This document shows positions 8,039 through 15,517 of a stretch of DNA of 55,683 nt, piece by piece. This DNA is from Sva-07 sp964651825. GTDB taxonomy: Bacteria; Actinomycetota; Acidimicrobiia; Acidimicrobiales; Ilumatobacteraceae. The number at the start of each line of letters is the position of its first letter. Position 1 is the first letter of the stretch. The stretch spans positions 1 to 55,683 of the forward strand of contig CAZYWK010000017.1 in assembly GCA_964651825.1 (NCBI GenBank). The letters are read 5' to 3'. The notes under the pieces were generated by a model, which did not search any database, had not been told where the DNA came from, and worked only from the letters and a program-made list of their open reading frames with translations. Both the position numbers and the translations under genes were made by a program.

Positions 8039-8967
8039 GCGCGTCCACTGCCGTCGCTCGAGTCGCGATCGTCGGGTCGACGGCGTCGGGGAAGTCGGCG
8101 GTGGCGATGGAGGTGGCACGGCGGGTCAGCGGCATCCAACTCGTCTCGGTCGACAGCATGCAGGTGTACCGGCGGATGGACATCGGCACGGCCAAGCCGA
8201 CACCGGCTGAGCGGGCCGAGGTGCCGCACCACTGTCTCGACCTCGTCGACCCGGACGTCGACTTCTCCGTCGCCGAGTTCCAGGTCGCGCATCACAGCGC
8301 CCTCGCGGCCATCGCCGCCACCGGCGGTTCGGCCCTCCTCGTCGGTGGAACCGGGCTCTACCACCGGGTCGTGATCGACGACTTCGAGCTTCCGGGCGAG
8401 TGGCCGCAGATCCGTGAGGAACTGGCAGCGACCGACGACCTCGCCACCCTCCACGCCCGGCTCGTCGAACTCGACCCGGCGGCCGCCTCGAAGGTCGAGC
8501 CGGGGAACCGGCGCCGAATCGTTCGCGCCCTGGAGGTGACGCTCGGCAGCGGTCGGCCGTTCAGTTCGTTCGGGCCCGGCGTCGACTCGTATCCCCCGTC
8601 CGAGGTGGCCCAGATCGGCCTGCGCCGCCCGCGGGAACAACTCGCCGGACTGATCGAGCGCCGGGTCCACCGGATGATCGACGACGGCCTCGTCGACGAG
8701 GTGCTGGGCATCGCCGCCGACCCCGGCTTCTCCCGCACCGCTGCACAGGCGCTCGGCTACAAGGAAATCCTGGCCCATCTCGACGGAACGATCGGCCACG
8801 ATGAGGCGGTCGACATGATCATCACCCGCACCCGCCAGTTCGCCGTCCGTCAGGAGCGATGGTTCCGCAGGGATCCACGCGTACGCTGGATCGATGTCGA
8901 CCACGACCACGACCCTGTCACCAATGTGGTGCCGGTGGTGATCGACGCGCTCACCAAGCTCCGATGA
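8035..8967 (+). CDS. miaA: tRNA dimethylallyltransferase MiaA, apparently using a CTG start
   Basis: MiaA transfers the dimethylallyl group to A37 of UNN-reading tRNAs; MiaB then acts on the product. The P-loop GSTASGKS is encoded at 8074–8097, upstream of the first in-frame GTG (8101), so a start at 8101 would delete the ATP site. The only in-frame initiator upstream is CTG at 8035, which overlaps the chorismate mutase stop as CTGA and has AGAGGG about 10 nt upstream. That gives 310 residues, the normal length. Downstream are the usual motifs DSMQVYRRMDIGTAKP, GGTGLY and a conserved RxxRFAVRQxxWFR-like end. The stop overlaps dapF by ATGA. Confidence 0.93.
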   Translation: MSASTAVARVAIVGSTASGKSAVAMEVARRVSGIQLVSVDSMQVYRRMDIGTAKPTPAERAEVPHHCLDLVDPDVDFSVAEFQVAHHSALAAIAATGGSALLVGGTGLYHRVVIDDFELPGEWPQIREELAATDDLATLHARLVELDPAAASKVEPGNRRRIVRALEVTLGSGRPFSSFGPGVDSYPPSEVAQIGLRRPREQLAGLIERRVHRMIDDGLVDEVLGIAADPGFSRTAAQALGYKEILAHLDGTIGHDEAVDMIITRTRQFAVRQERWFRRDPRVRWIDVDHDHDPVTNVVPVVIDALTKLR

Positions 8968-9785
8968 CCACGATCACGCTCACCAAGCACCACGCGCTCG
9001 GCAACGACTTCCTCGTCCTGCTCGACGCGCCCGCGGGCGACCTCGACCTGCCGGATCTGGCACGGCGCCTGTGTGACCGGCGACGGGGCATCGGCGCCGA
9101 TGGACTGCTCCTCGCCGGATCAGCGGATGACGGGGCCCCCGAGGGTGCAGTGCGGATGACGCTCTTCAACGCCGACGGCAGCCGGGCCGAGATGAGCGGG
9201 AACGGCATTCGTTGCTTCGCCCAGGCGGTGGCCGCCGAACGCGGCGACATGACCGACCTCCTGGTGCACACCGATGCCGGTGACCGCACGATCGTGATGG
9301 CGTCGTCGGACGAGGCGGACACGATCGTCGCCACCGTCGACATGGGCGACGTGTCGACGATCCCCGAACCGTTGGGCTGGGCAGCGCTCGGCTGCCATCC
9401 CGACCGCCCCGTCATGCACCTGAGCCTGGGGAACCCGCACACCGTGGTCGGTGTCGACGAGATCGGCGTCGTCGACCTCGTCACCCTCGGGGGCAAGGTG
9501 CCGCAGGTCAACCTCGAGATCGTCGAGCCCGGTCCGGAGTCGACCGCCATCACGATGCGGGTCCACGAACGGGGTGCCGGCATCACCGAGGCGTGTGGCA
9601 CCGGCGCCTGCGCCGCCGCGTTCGCTTCCCGATCTTGGGGTCTCGTCGCGAGCAGCACGGAGGTCGTCACCGTGCACATGGACGGCGGCACGGCCACGGT
9701 CGGCTTCGACGCGGAACGCCCGGGGCGCGTGACGCTGACGGGCCCGGCGACCCACGTCGCGACGATCAGCGTGGAGGTACCGTGA
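8964..9785 (+). CDS. dapF: Diaminopimelate epimerase
   Basis: Interconverts LL- and meso-diaminopimelate for peptidoglycan and lysine. The protein has 273 residues. The two catalytic cysteines are present: Cys84 in SGNGIRC and Cys211 in EACGTGAC. N-terminal KHHALGNDFLVL and the GNPHTVV motif are typical. The start ATG overlaps the miaA stop (ATGA), and the stop overlaps hflX (GTGA). A dapC-like gene two positions downstream belongs to the same pathway. Confidence 0.96.
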   Translation: MTTITLTKHHALGNDFLVLLDAPAGDLDLPDLARRLCDRRRGIGADGLLLAGSADDGAPEGAVRMTLFNADGSRAEMSGNGIRCFAQAVAAERGDMTDLLVHTDAGDRTIVMASSDEADTIVATVDMGDVSTIPEPLGWAALGCHPDRPVMHLSLGNPHTVVGVDEIGVVDLVTLGGKVPQVNLEIVEPGPESTAITMRVHERGAGITEACGTGACAAAFASRSWGLVASSTEVVTVHMDGGTATVGFDAERPGRVTLTGPATHVATISVEVP

Positions 9786-11125
9786 GCAACGCGCCCGCGG
9801 GGACGACTCCGAACAGCCCCTACAACGAGGCGCTCGCCGACACGCTCATCGACCGTACGATCCGGGAACGGATCGTCCTCGTCGCGGTGGCCGGCCCCCG
9901 TGACAGCGACGACGACGTCGACGCCAGCCTCGACGAGCTGGCCCTGCTGGTCGACACCGCCGGCGCCGACGAGGTCGGGCGGATGATCCAGCGCCGCGAC
10001 GCGCCCGATCACACGTGGTACATCGGCAAGGGAAAGGCCGAGGAGCTCAAGCAGCTCTGCCTCGCGGTCGACGCCGACACGGTCGTGTTCGACAACGAGC
10101 TGTCGCCGGCCCAGCAGTACAACCTGGAGAAGCTCCTCGGCCGGACCGCCATCGACCGCACCGCGGTGATCCTCGACATCTTCGGCCAGAACGCCCACAC
10201 CCTCGAAGGCAAGGCCCAGGTCGAGCTCGCCCTCCTGCGCTACCGCCTGCCCCGCCTCCGTCGCGGCTCGCAGGCCCGGCTCTCCCAGCAGCGCGGAGGC
10301 GTCGGCGCCCGCTTCGGTGGCGGCGAGACGAAGCTCGAGACCGACCGCCGGCGCATCATGCGGCGGATCAACAAACTCGAAGCCGACCTCGTCCAGCTCG
10401 CCGAGACCCGCGCCCTCCAGCGCAAGGGACGAGGCAAGAGCGGGCTCGCCTCGGTCGCCATCGTCGGCTACACGAACGCCGGCAAGTCGACGCTGCTCAA
10501 CCAGCTCACCGACTCGGGCGTGCTCGTCGAGAACCGCCTGTTCGCCACCCTCGACCCGACCACTCGCCGACTCGCCCTGCCTGGCGGCGAGCCGGTGCTG
10601 CTCTCCGACACCGTCGGCTTCATCAGCCGCCTCCCGCACGGCCTCGTCGAGAGCTTCAAGGGCACCCTCGAGGTTGCCGCGCAGGCCGACTACCTCGTCC
10701 ACGTCGTCGACGCCAGCGCGCCCGACCCCGAAGCCCAGATCGACGCCGTCCGCGAGGTGCTCGCCGAGATCGACGCCGACCGCGTGCCCGAGCTCCTGGT
10801 GTTCAACAAGGCCGACCTCGACCCTGGTATGGCCAAGGAGCTCGTCGAGGATCACCTCGGCTCGGTCGCGATCAGCGCCGCCACCGGCGAGAACATCGAC
10901 GTGTTCCTGCGCACCCTCGGCGACCGGCTGCGGCTCCTGAGCACCGTCCACGACCTGTCGATCCCGTACGACCGGGGCGACGTGCTCGCTGCCGTGCACC
11001 GTGAGGGTGAGGTCGTCTCGATCGGCGAGGGTGACGCCTCCTGGCATGTCAGGGCGCGTCTCTCCGATGCGTCGGCCGGCCGCCTCGACTCGTTCCTCCA
11101 GGTGCAGCCCGCGGAGTCCCGATGA
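9782..11125 (+). CDS. hflX: Ribosome-associated GTPase HflX
   Basis: HflX splits stalled or hibernating 70S ribosomes. The product has 447 residues. The N-terminal HflX domain (about 30–220) includes GKGKAEELK and the glycine-rich GGVGARFGGGETKLE. The G domain carries G1 GYTNAGKST, G3 DTVGFISRLPH and G4 NKAD, followed by a C-terminal domain of about 80 residues. GTG start overlapping dapF; ATGA overlap with the following aminotransferase. The same neighbourhood (miaA–dapF–hflX) is found in mycobacteria. Confidence 0.95.
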   Translation: MSNAPAGTTPNSPYNEALADTLIDRTIRERIVLVAVAGPRDSDDDVDASLDELALLVDTAGADEVGRMIQRRDAPDHTWYIGKGKAEELKQLCLAVDADTVVFDNELSPAQQYNLEKLLGRTAIDRTAVILDIFGQNAHTLEGKAQVELALLRYRLPRLRRGSQARLSQQRGGVGARFGGGETKLETDRRRIMRRINKLEADLVQLAETRALQRKGRGKSGLASVAIVGYTNAGKSTLLNQLTDSGVLVENRLFATLDPTTRRLALPGGEPVLLSDTVGFISRLPHGLVESFKGTLEVAAQADYLVHVVDASAPDPEAQIDAVREVLAEIDADRVPELLVFNKADLDPGMAKELVEDHLGSVAISAATGENIDVFLRTLGDRLRLLSTVHDLSIPYDRGDVLAAVHREGEVVSIGEGDASWHVRARLSDASAGRLDSFLQVQPAESR

Positions 11126-12267
11126 CCGCCATCCCTTCAGCGGCCACCGAGCCGGTCCAGGGTTTCGTCCCGCCGCCGTACCCGTACGACCGTCTCGACG
11201 CGTTCGCGCCACTGGCCGCCGCACACGCCGGGGGACTGGTCGACCTGTCGATCGGGACACCGTGCGATCCGCCCCCGCCGGCGGTGCTCGAGGCGCTGGC
11301 CGGTAGCGGATCCGAACGGTCCTACCCGCCGAGCATCGGCACACCCGCGCTGCGCGAGGCCGTGCAGCGATGGATCCGGCGGCGGTTCGCGCTCGAGGTT
11401 CCGGTCGCCGACATCGGTGCGACGGTCGGCACCAAGGAGTTCGTCGCCACACTCCCACAGTGGATGAGCCTCCGGACACCACATCGCGACACGGTGCTCT
11501 ATCCGGCGATCTCGTACCCCACCTACGCGATGGGCGCCGAGCTCGCCCGGTGCCGGGCGGTCCCCGTCGCCGCCACGCCGACCGGCGGGATCGATCTCGA
11601 GTCCATCTCGCCGGAGGATGCTGAGCGGGCCCTGCTGCTCTGGGTGAACAGCCCGAACAACCCCACCGGCGCCCTCGACGACCTCGACGCCGCCGCGGCG
11701 TGGGGACGCGAGCACGGTGTGCCGGTGTTCTCCGACGAGTGCTACGTCGAGTTCACCTGGGCGGGACGGCCCCGGACGATCCTCGAAACCGGCGTCGACG
11801 GTGTCGTTGCGGTGCACTCACTCTCCAAACGGTCGAACCTCGCCGGCGTGCGGGTGGGCTTCTACGCCGGCGACCCCGACCTCGTGCACTACCTGCAGGA
11901 GGTGCGCAAGCACGTCGGGATGATGGTGCCGGGTCCGGCCCAGGCGGCGGGTGTGGCCGCGCTCGACGACGATGAGCACGTCCAGGTGCAACGGAAGCGC
12001 TATCGCTCGCGACTGACGCGGCTCGCCGGCGTGCTCGGTGCGTGGGCGGGCACCGAGATCGCGCTGCCCGACGGGGCGTTCTACCTGTGGATCCCGACCG
12101 TCGATGGATGGGAGTTCGTCGAACGGCTCGCTCGCGAGGGTGGAGCGCTCGCGAGTCCGGGCGAGTTCTACGGCCCGGACGGCGCGCCGTTCGTACGCGT
12201 CGCGGTGGTCCAACCCGACGACCGAATCGATCTGGTGGCAGCCCGCCTGGAGGCCGCACATGGGTGA
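11122..12267 (+). CDS. dapC: Succinyldiaminopimelate aminotransferase (DapC-like), PLP-dependent class I/II
   Basis: A fold-type I aminotransferase of 381 residues. The PLP-binding Lys236 sits in SLSKRSNLAG, with NNPTG at 179–183 and Asp205 in FSDECYVE. The N-terminal PPYPYDRL is characteristic of actinobacterial DapC. It would make N-succinyl-LL-diaminopimelate, a step upstream of DapF, which is encoded two genes earlier. Translational coupling to hflX is by ATGA. It could act on another amino acid, but the dapF linkage favours the DAP pathway. Confidence 0.85.
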   Translation: MTAIPSAATEPVQGFVPPPYPYDRLDAFAPLAAAHAGGLVDLSIGTPCDPPPPAVLEALAGSGSERSYPPSIGTPALREAVQRWIRRRFALEVPVADIGATVGTKEFVATLPQWMSLRTPHRDTVLYPAISYPTYAMGAELARCRAVPVAATPTGGIDLESISPEDAERALLLWVNSPNNPTGALDDLDAAAAWGREHGVPVFSDECYVEFTWAGRPRTILETGVDGVVAVHSLSKRSNLAGVRVGFYAGDPDLVHYLQEVRKHVGMMVPGPAQAAGVAALDDDEHVQVQRKRYRSRLTRLAGVLGAWAGTEIALPDGAFYLWIPTVDGWEFVERLAREGGALASPGEFYGPDGAPFVRVAVVQPDDRIDLVAARLEAAHG

Positions 12268-13051
12268 GCAGCGCCGGGGTCGGGGCCGGCTGATCGCCGG
12301 AGTGATCATCCTCGTCGTGGGTGTGGCGGGCTCGATCGGGTTGTGGCTGGCCGCGGCGCAGCGCCTCGATTCGGCCGTCGGCGGCCTCGCCCAGGCGCCG
12401 GTCGGATGCGACACCGTGCTCGACTTCGACGACGCCGGCGAGTACTTCGTGTTCGTCCAGACCCGCGGTGAGCTCGACGACGACGTGCGCGGTGACTGCG
12501 TCGCCCCCCACGCCGTCGATCGCAACAGCGACGCCATACCGGAGGTCACGGTCACGGTGACCGATCCGAACGGCAACGACGTCGAGTTCACCGCCGACGA
12601 CGGCGTCGACTTCGACACGGACACCGCGGCGGGGATCTCGATCGGCCGGATCGCCGTGGAAGAGGAGGGCGACCACCTGATCCGCGTGGAGTCCGACGAC
12701 GACGACTTCTACATCGCGGTCGGTCGCGACCCGAACAGCGGGGTGACGGCGATGCGTGTCGGCGCGATCGTGCTGGCACTCGCCGCGCTCGTGATCGGCC
12801 TCGCGCTGATCGTGACCGGCCGCCGCCGGCCGGACCCGGCTCCCGCAGCGACGTCGCCGTGGGCGCCGGAACCGTCGTGGCCGACGAGCCCTCCGGGGTT
12901 CCCGGCACCACCGCCGACGACAGGTGTCACCGGAGTGGTCGGCCCACCGTCAGCGCCGCCGATCGTCCGGCCGACGACGGCCCTGCCCGTGCCGCCGAAC
13001 CCGTCGCCGGAGCCGGCACGGTGGGGACCACCCGCGCCGGGCGGATCGTGA
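12260..13051 (+). CDS. Hypothetical membrane-anchored protein with acidic extracytoplasmic domain
   Basis: 263 residues. Helix one (about 12–32) leads into an acidic domain of about 125 residues rich in Asp and Glu with two Cys (GCDTV and GDCVA). The second helix (about 170–192) is followed by a Pro/Thr-rich tail ending PPAPGGS. No family recognised. The ATG lies inside the end of dapC (8-bp overlap), so it is the last gene of the operon. The stop is 22 bp from the convergent lexA stop. Confidence 0.7.
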   Translation: MGEQRRGRGRLIAGVIILVVGVAGSIGLWLAAAQRLDSAVGGLAQAPVGCDTVLDFDDAGEYFVFVQTRGELDDDVRGDCVAPHAVDRNSDAIPEVTVTVTDPNGNDVEFTADDGVDFDTDTAAGISIGRIAVEEEGDHLIRVESDDDDFYIAVGRDPNSGVTAMRVGAIVLALAALVIGLALIVTGRRRPDPAPAATSPWAPEPSWPTSPPGFPAPPPTTGVTGVVGPPSAPPIVRPTTALPVPPNPSPEPARWGPPAPGGS

Positions 13052-13073
13052 CCCCGACGAGCAGCGCGCTGGT

Positions 13074-13703
13074 TCAGTAGCGGCGCATCACGGTGACGAC
13101 CTTGCCGTAGATCTCGACCTGGTCGGCGGAGAACGCCATCGGCTCCATGGTCGAGTTCGCCGGCGAGAGCGTGACCTCGGCCCCCGAACGGCTGTAGGTC
13201 TTGATCGTCGCCTCGCCGCCCGGGATGCCCGCCACGACGATGTCGCCGTTGTTCGGGTGGGTGATCTGCGTGGCGACCACGAAGTCGCCGTCGAGGATCC
13301 CCAGCTCGATCATCGATTCGCCGCGCACCCGCAGCATGAACAGCTCACCGTCGCCCGTGAAGTCGACCGGCACGGGGAGCAGCTCCTCGACGTTCTCCTC
13401 GGCCAGCACGTTGGTTCCGGCGGCGACATCGCCGACGAGCGGCACGTGGCGTACCGGCCGCCGCTCCATCACGGCGCCGCTGTTGGTGTCGTAGCGCACC
13501 TCGATCGCCCGCGGCTTGGTGGGGTCGCGGCGCAGATATCCCAAACGCTGCAAGGTGTTCAGGTGGCTGTGCACGGTGGACGGCGAGGTGAGACCCACCG
13601 CATCGCCGATCTCGCGGACCGACGGCGGATACCCGCGCTCGCGGATCTGTTGCTCGATGTATTCGAGGATGTTGCGCTGCCGGGTGCTGATCGGAGGAGC
13701 CAT
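13074..13703 (-). CDS. lexA: LexA, SOS-response transcriptional repressor
   Basis: LexA represses DNA-damage genes and cleaves itself when RecA filaments form. The protein has 209 residues from the ATG at 13701–13703; a longer reading from 13832 would cover its own operators. The N-terminal winged helix (about 1–70, STRQRNILEYIEQ, TSPSTVHSHL) is followed by the cleavage site Ala95–Gly96 (GDVAAGT) and the Ser130 (GESM) / Lys168 catalytic dyad. Two perfect LexA boxes at 13750 and 13813 show autoregulation and shared control with the divergent LysM gene. Confidence 0.97.
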   Translation of the reverse strand: MAPPISTRQRNILEYIEQQIRERGYPPSVREIGDAVGLTSPSTVHSHLNTLQRLGYLRRDPTKPRAIEVRYDTNSGAVMERRPVRHVPLVGDVAAGTNVLAEENVEELLPVPVDFTGDGELFMLRVRGESMIELGILDGDFVVATQITHPNNGDIVVAGIPGGEATIKTYSRSGAEVTLSPANSTMEPMAFSADQVEIYGKVVTVMRRY

Positions 13704-13748
13704 ACGAACAGTGTACGGACTGTGTTCGCCCAGGTCAAACATCTGTAC

Positions 13749-13762
13749 GGAACAACAGTTCG
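13749..13762 (-). promoter_or_regulatory. LexA box 1, lexA-proximal
   Basis: GGAACAACAGTTCG contains GAAC-N4-GTTC at 13750–13761, 46 bp upstream of the lexA start codon, and fits an autoregulatory operator. A wider dyad CGAACA/TGTTCG (13705–13710, 13723–13728) lies between it and the start codon. Confidence 0.82.
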
Positions 13763-13811
13763 GGAAATTCGAGTCAGAGGTTGACGCGGGCGCCGCGATC
13801 GGCTTGACTGA

Positions 13812-13825
13812 CGAACGTGCGTTCC
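13812..13825 (+). promoter_or_regulatory. LexA box 2, LysM-gene-proximal
   Basis: CGAACGTGCGTTCC contains GAAC-N4-GTTC at 13813–13824, about 63 bp before the ATG of the divergent LysM gene. An adjacent CGAACATGTGATC (GAAC at 13827–13830) is a one-mismatch third site. The pair suggests coordinated control of lexA and the cell-division gene. Confidence 0.82.
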
Positions 13826-13887
13826 CGAACATGTGATCTGGGTCGTACGGTTCGTTCGAGCAGTCGTTGGGAGCTGTGTTGGGAGCA

Positions 13888-14256
13888 ATGATGAGTCAGT
13901 CGATCTATCGGTCCGGTGTCGAGTTCTTCCCGTCGGTGCCCCGCCTCACCCGCACCCCGAACTACGCGCTCCGTCGAGCGATCGCCGCCACGCTGGCAGC
14001 CGCCGTGATCCTGTTCGTCGTGATCGTCATCGGTCTGCTGGCCGGCCTCGGAGGGCGACCTGCCTCCGCCTTCCAGGCCGCGCCGGCAATCTCGTCGGCC
14101 TCGCCCACCGTCGTGGTGGCCGAGGCCGGCGACTCGCTGTGGTCGATCGCGCAGGCCCACCACGGCCAGGTCGGGCTCGATCGCTACGTCGACGCCCTGA
14201 TCAGCATCAACGGTGGCACGGCGATCCAGGCCGGCCAGGCCGTGCGGCTGCCCTGA
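13888..14256 (+). CDS. LysM-domain membrane protein at the ChiZ/SOS cell-division locus
   Basis: 122 residues from ATG 13888 (an in-frame ATG follows at 13891). The N-terminal 35 residues are cytoplasmic, then one transmembrane helix (about 38–60), then a LysM motif at the C-terminus (EAGDSLWSIAQAHH to INGGTAIQAGQAVRL). In mycobacteria the equivalent gene next to lexA (Rv2719c, ChiZ) is SOS-induced and slows division. Position, topology and the two LexA boxes support the same role here, but sequence similarity outside LysM is low. Confidence 0.8.
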   Translation: MMSQSIYRSGVEFFPSVPRLTRTPNYALRRAIAATLAAAVILFVVIVIGLLAGLGGRPASAFQAAPAISSASPTVVVAEAGDSLWSIAQAHHGQVGLDRYVDALISINGGTAIQAGQAVRLP

Positions 14257-14311
14257 TCATTGGCTCGGCCTCACCGCGAGTCTCGTCGTGGCGTCCAGGT
14301 ATCGTGCAGGC

Positions 14312-14782
14312 GTGCAATGCCCCGTGTGTCATGCCGATGACACCAAGGTCGTCGATTCCCGCATCGCCGAGGAGGCCACGGCGATCCGCCGACGGCGCGA
14401 GTGCCTCTCGTGTGCCTACCGGTTCACCACGTTCGAACGGGTCGACCACGCGCCGCTCACGGTCGTGAAGTCGCACGGCGGACGTGAGCCGTTCGATCGC
14501 AAGAAGCTCGTCGCCGGCCTTGCGGCCGCCACCACGGGACGATCGGTGAGCGCCGAGGCCCTCGAAGCTCTCGCCTGCCGGGTCGAGGAGTCGGTCCGCC
14601 TCCAAGGGTCCGAGGTGTCGAGCGCGAACGTCGGTCTCGCCGTGCTCGACGAACTACGCACGCTCGACGAGGTGTCGTACCTACGGTTCGCCAGCGTCTA
14701 CAAGGACTTCGACGGCGCGTCCGACTTCCACCGAGAGCTCGAGCTACTCCGCAAGTCCGCCGTCGCTGCGCCGCTTTCGTAG
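14312..14782 (+). CDS. nrdR: Transcriptional repressor NrdR
   Basis: NrdR senses ATP/dATP and represses ribonucleotide reductase genes. The 156-residue protein has the zinc ribbon Cys3/Cys6 and Cys31/Cys34 (MQCPVC and CLSC) with RRRRECLSC, then the ATP-cone at about 46–136. The start is GTG at 14312, 6 nt after TATCGT (14300–14305), which suggests leaderless expression. Its target is presumably nrdJ about 3.4 kb downstream, although I found no convincing NrdR box pair there. It overlaps the convergent RibD-like gene by 39 bp. Confidence 0.95.
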   Translation: MQCPVCHADDTKVVDSRIAEEATAIRRRRECLSCAYRFTTFERVDHAPLTVVKSHGGREPFDRKKLVAGLAAATTGRSVSAEALEALACRVEESVRLQGSEVSSANVGLAVLDELRTLDEVSYLRFASVYKDFDGASDFHRELELLRKSAVAAPLS

Positions 14783-15463
14783 CCAGCGCGCGTAGAGGAA
14801 CGACTCGCCGTCGACGGCGAGCTGGGCCAAGTCGAATCGCGCCGCGTGGTCGCCGGCACCGTTGGTGGCTCGCGGACCCGCCCCGCCGACGGCGAGTGGT
14901 GAGGTGGTCAGGTTGATCTCGTCGATCAGGTCGGCGTCGAGCATGGCCGCGTTGAGCGTGGGTCCACCCTCGCACTGCACGAACCTCGGAGCATCACAGA
15001 CGCGGTCGAGCCGACGGACAGCGACGGTCAGGTCGACCCGGTCGGTGCCGGCGCGCACGGCGTCGATGCCAGGCGGGACCGATGCCGACTCCGTCGTGAT
15101 CAGGAAGCCGGCACCGGAGGCGATCAGGGGACTCGAACGATCGACCTGGGCCGACCTCGTGACCAGCCCGATCCGCTGGCCGGGCTTCCGTGGCGGTCCG
15201 TACCCCTCGGCGCGCGCGGTACCGGCGCCCACGACGATGACGTCGGCGATCCGGCGGAGTTGGGACAGGATCGCCGAGTCGTTGGAGCTGGAGAGGCCGC
15301 CGGACGCGCCATCGAGCACAGTGGATCCGTCGAGCGAGGCCACCATGCACAGCCCGATCCAGGGCCGGTCGTCACGGGCTCCGAGGAACGAGCCGTAGGC
15401 GTCGGCGACCGTCACCTCTGGCGCGGCGCCGGCGCGCGGATCGATCGGAAGGAGACGTCGCAT
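14744..15463 (-). CDS. RibD C-terminal-like (pyrimidine reductase family) protein
   Basis: 239 residues with the dihydrofolate-reductase-like fold of the RibD C-terminal domain. MVASLDGSTVLDGASGGLSS carries the S-x-DG substrate loop, DVIVVGAGTARAEGYGP is the NADPH-binding segment, and CEGGPTLNAAML matches the conserved E-G-G-P-T-L motif. No deaminase domain and no other riboflavin gene is near, so it may reduce another pyrimidine or deazaflavin intermediate. The 3' end overlaps nrdR on the opposite strand. Confidence 0.85.
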   Translation of the reverse strand: MRRLLPIDPRAGAAPEVTVADAYGSFLGARDDRPWIGLCMVASLDGSTVLDGASGGLSSSNDSAILSQLRRIADVIVVGAGTARAEGYGPPRKPGQRIGLVTRSAQVDRSSPLIASGAGFLITTESASVPPGIDAVRAGTDRVDLTVAVRRLDRVCDAPRFVQCEGGPTLNAAMLDADLIDEINLTTSPLAVGGAGPRATNGAGDHAARFDLAQLAVDGESFLYARWLRKRRSDGGLAE

Positions 15464-15517
15464 GTCCTGCCGACGCTACGTCAACAGGTCGGGTCACCGG
15501 GTCTGCGAACATGGGGG

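Noticed and set aside
13326..13832. A longer LexA starting at 13832
   Set aside because: The extra N-terminal residues are unlike LexA and would place both operators inside the coding region.
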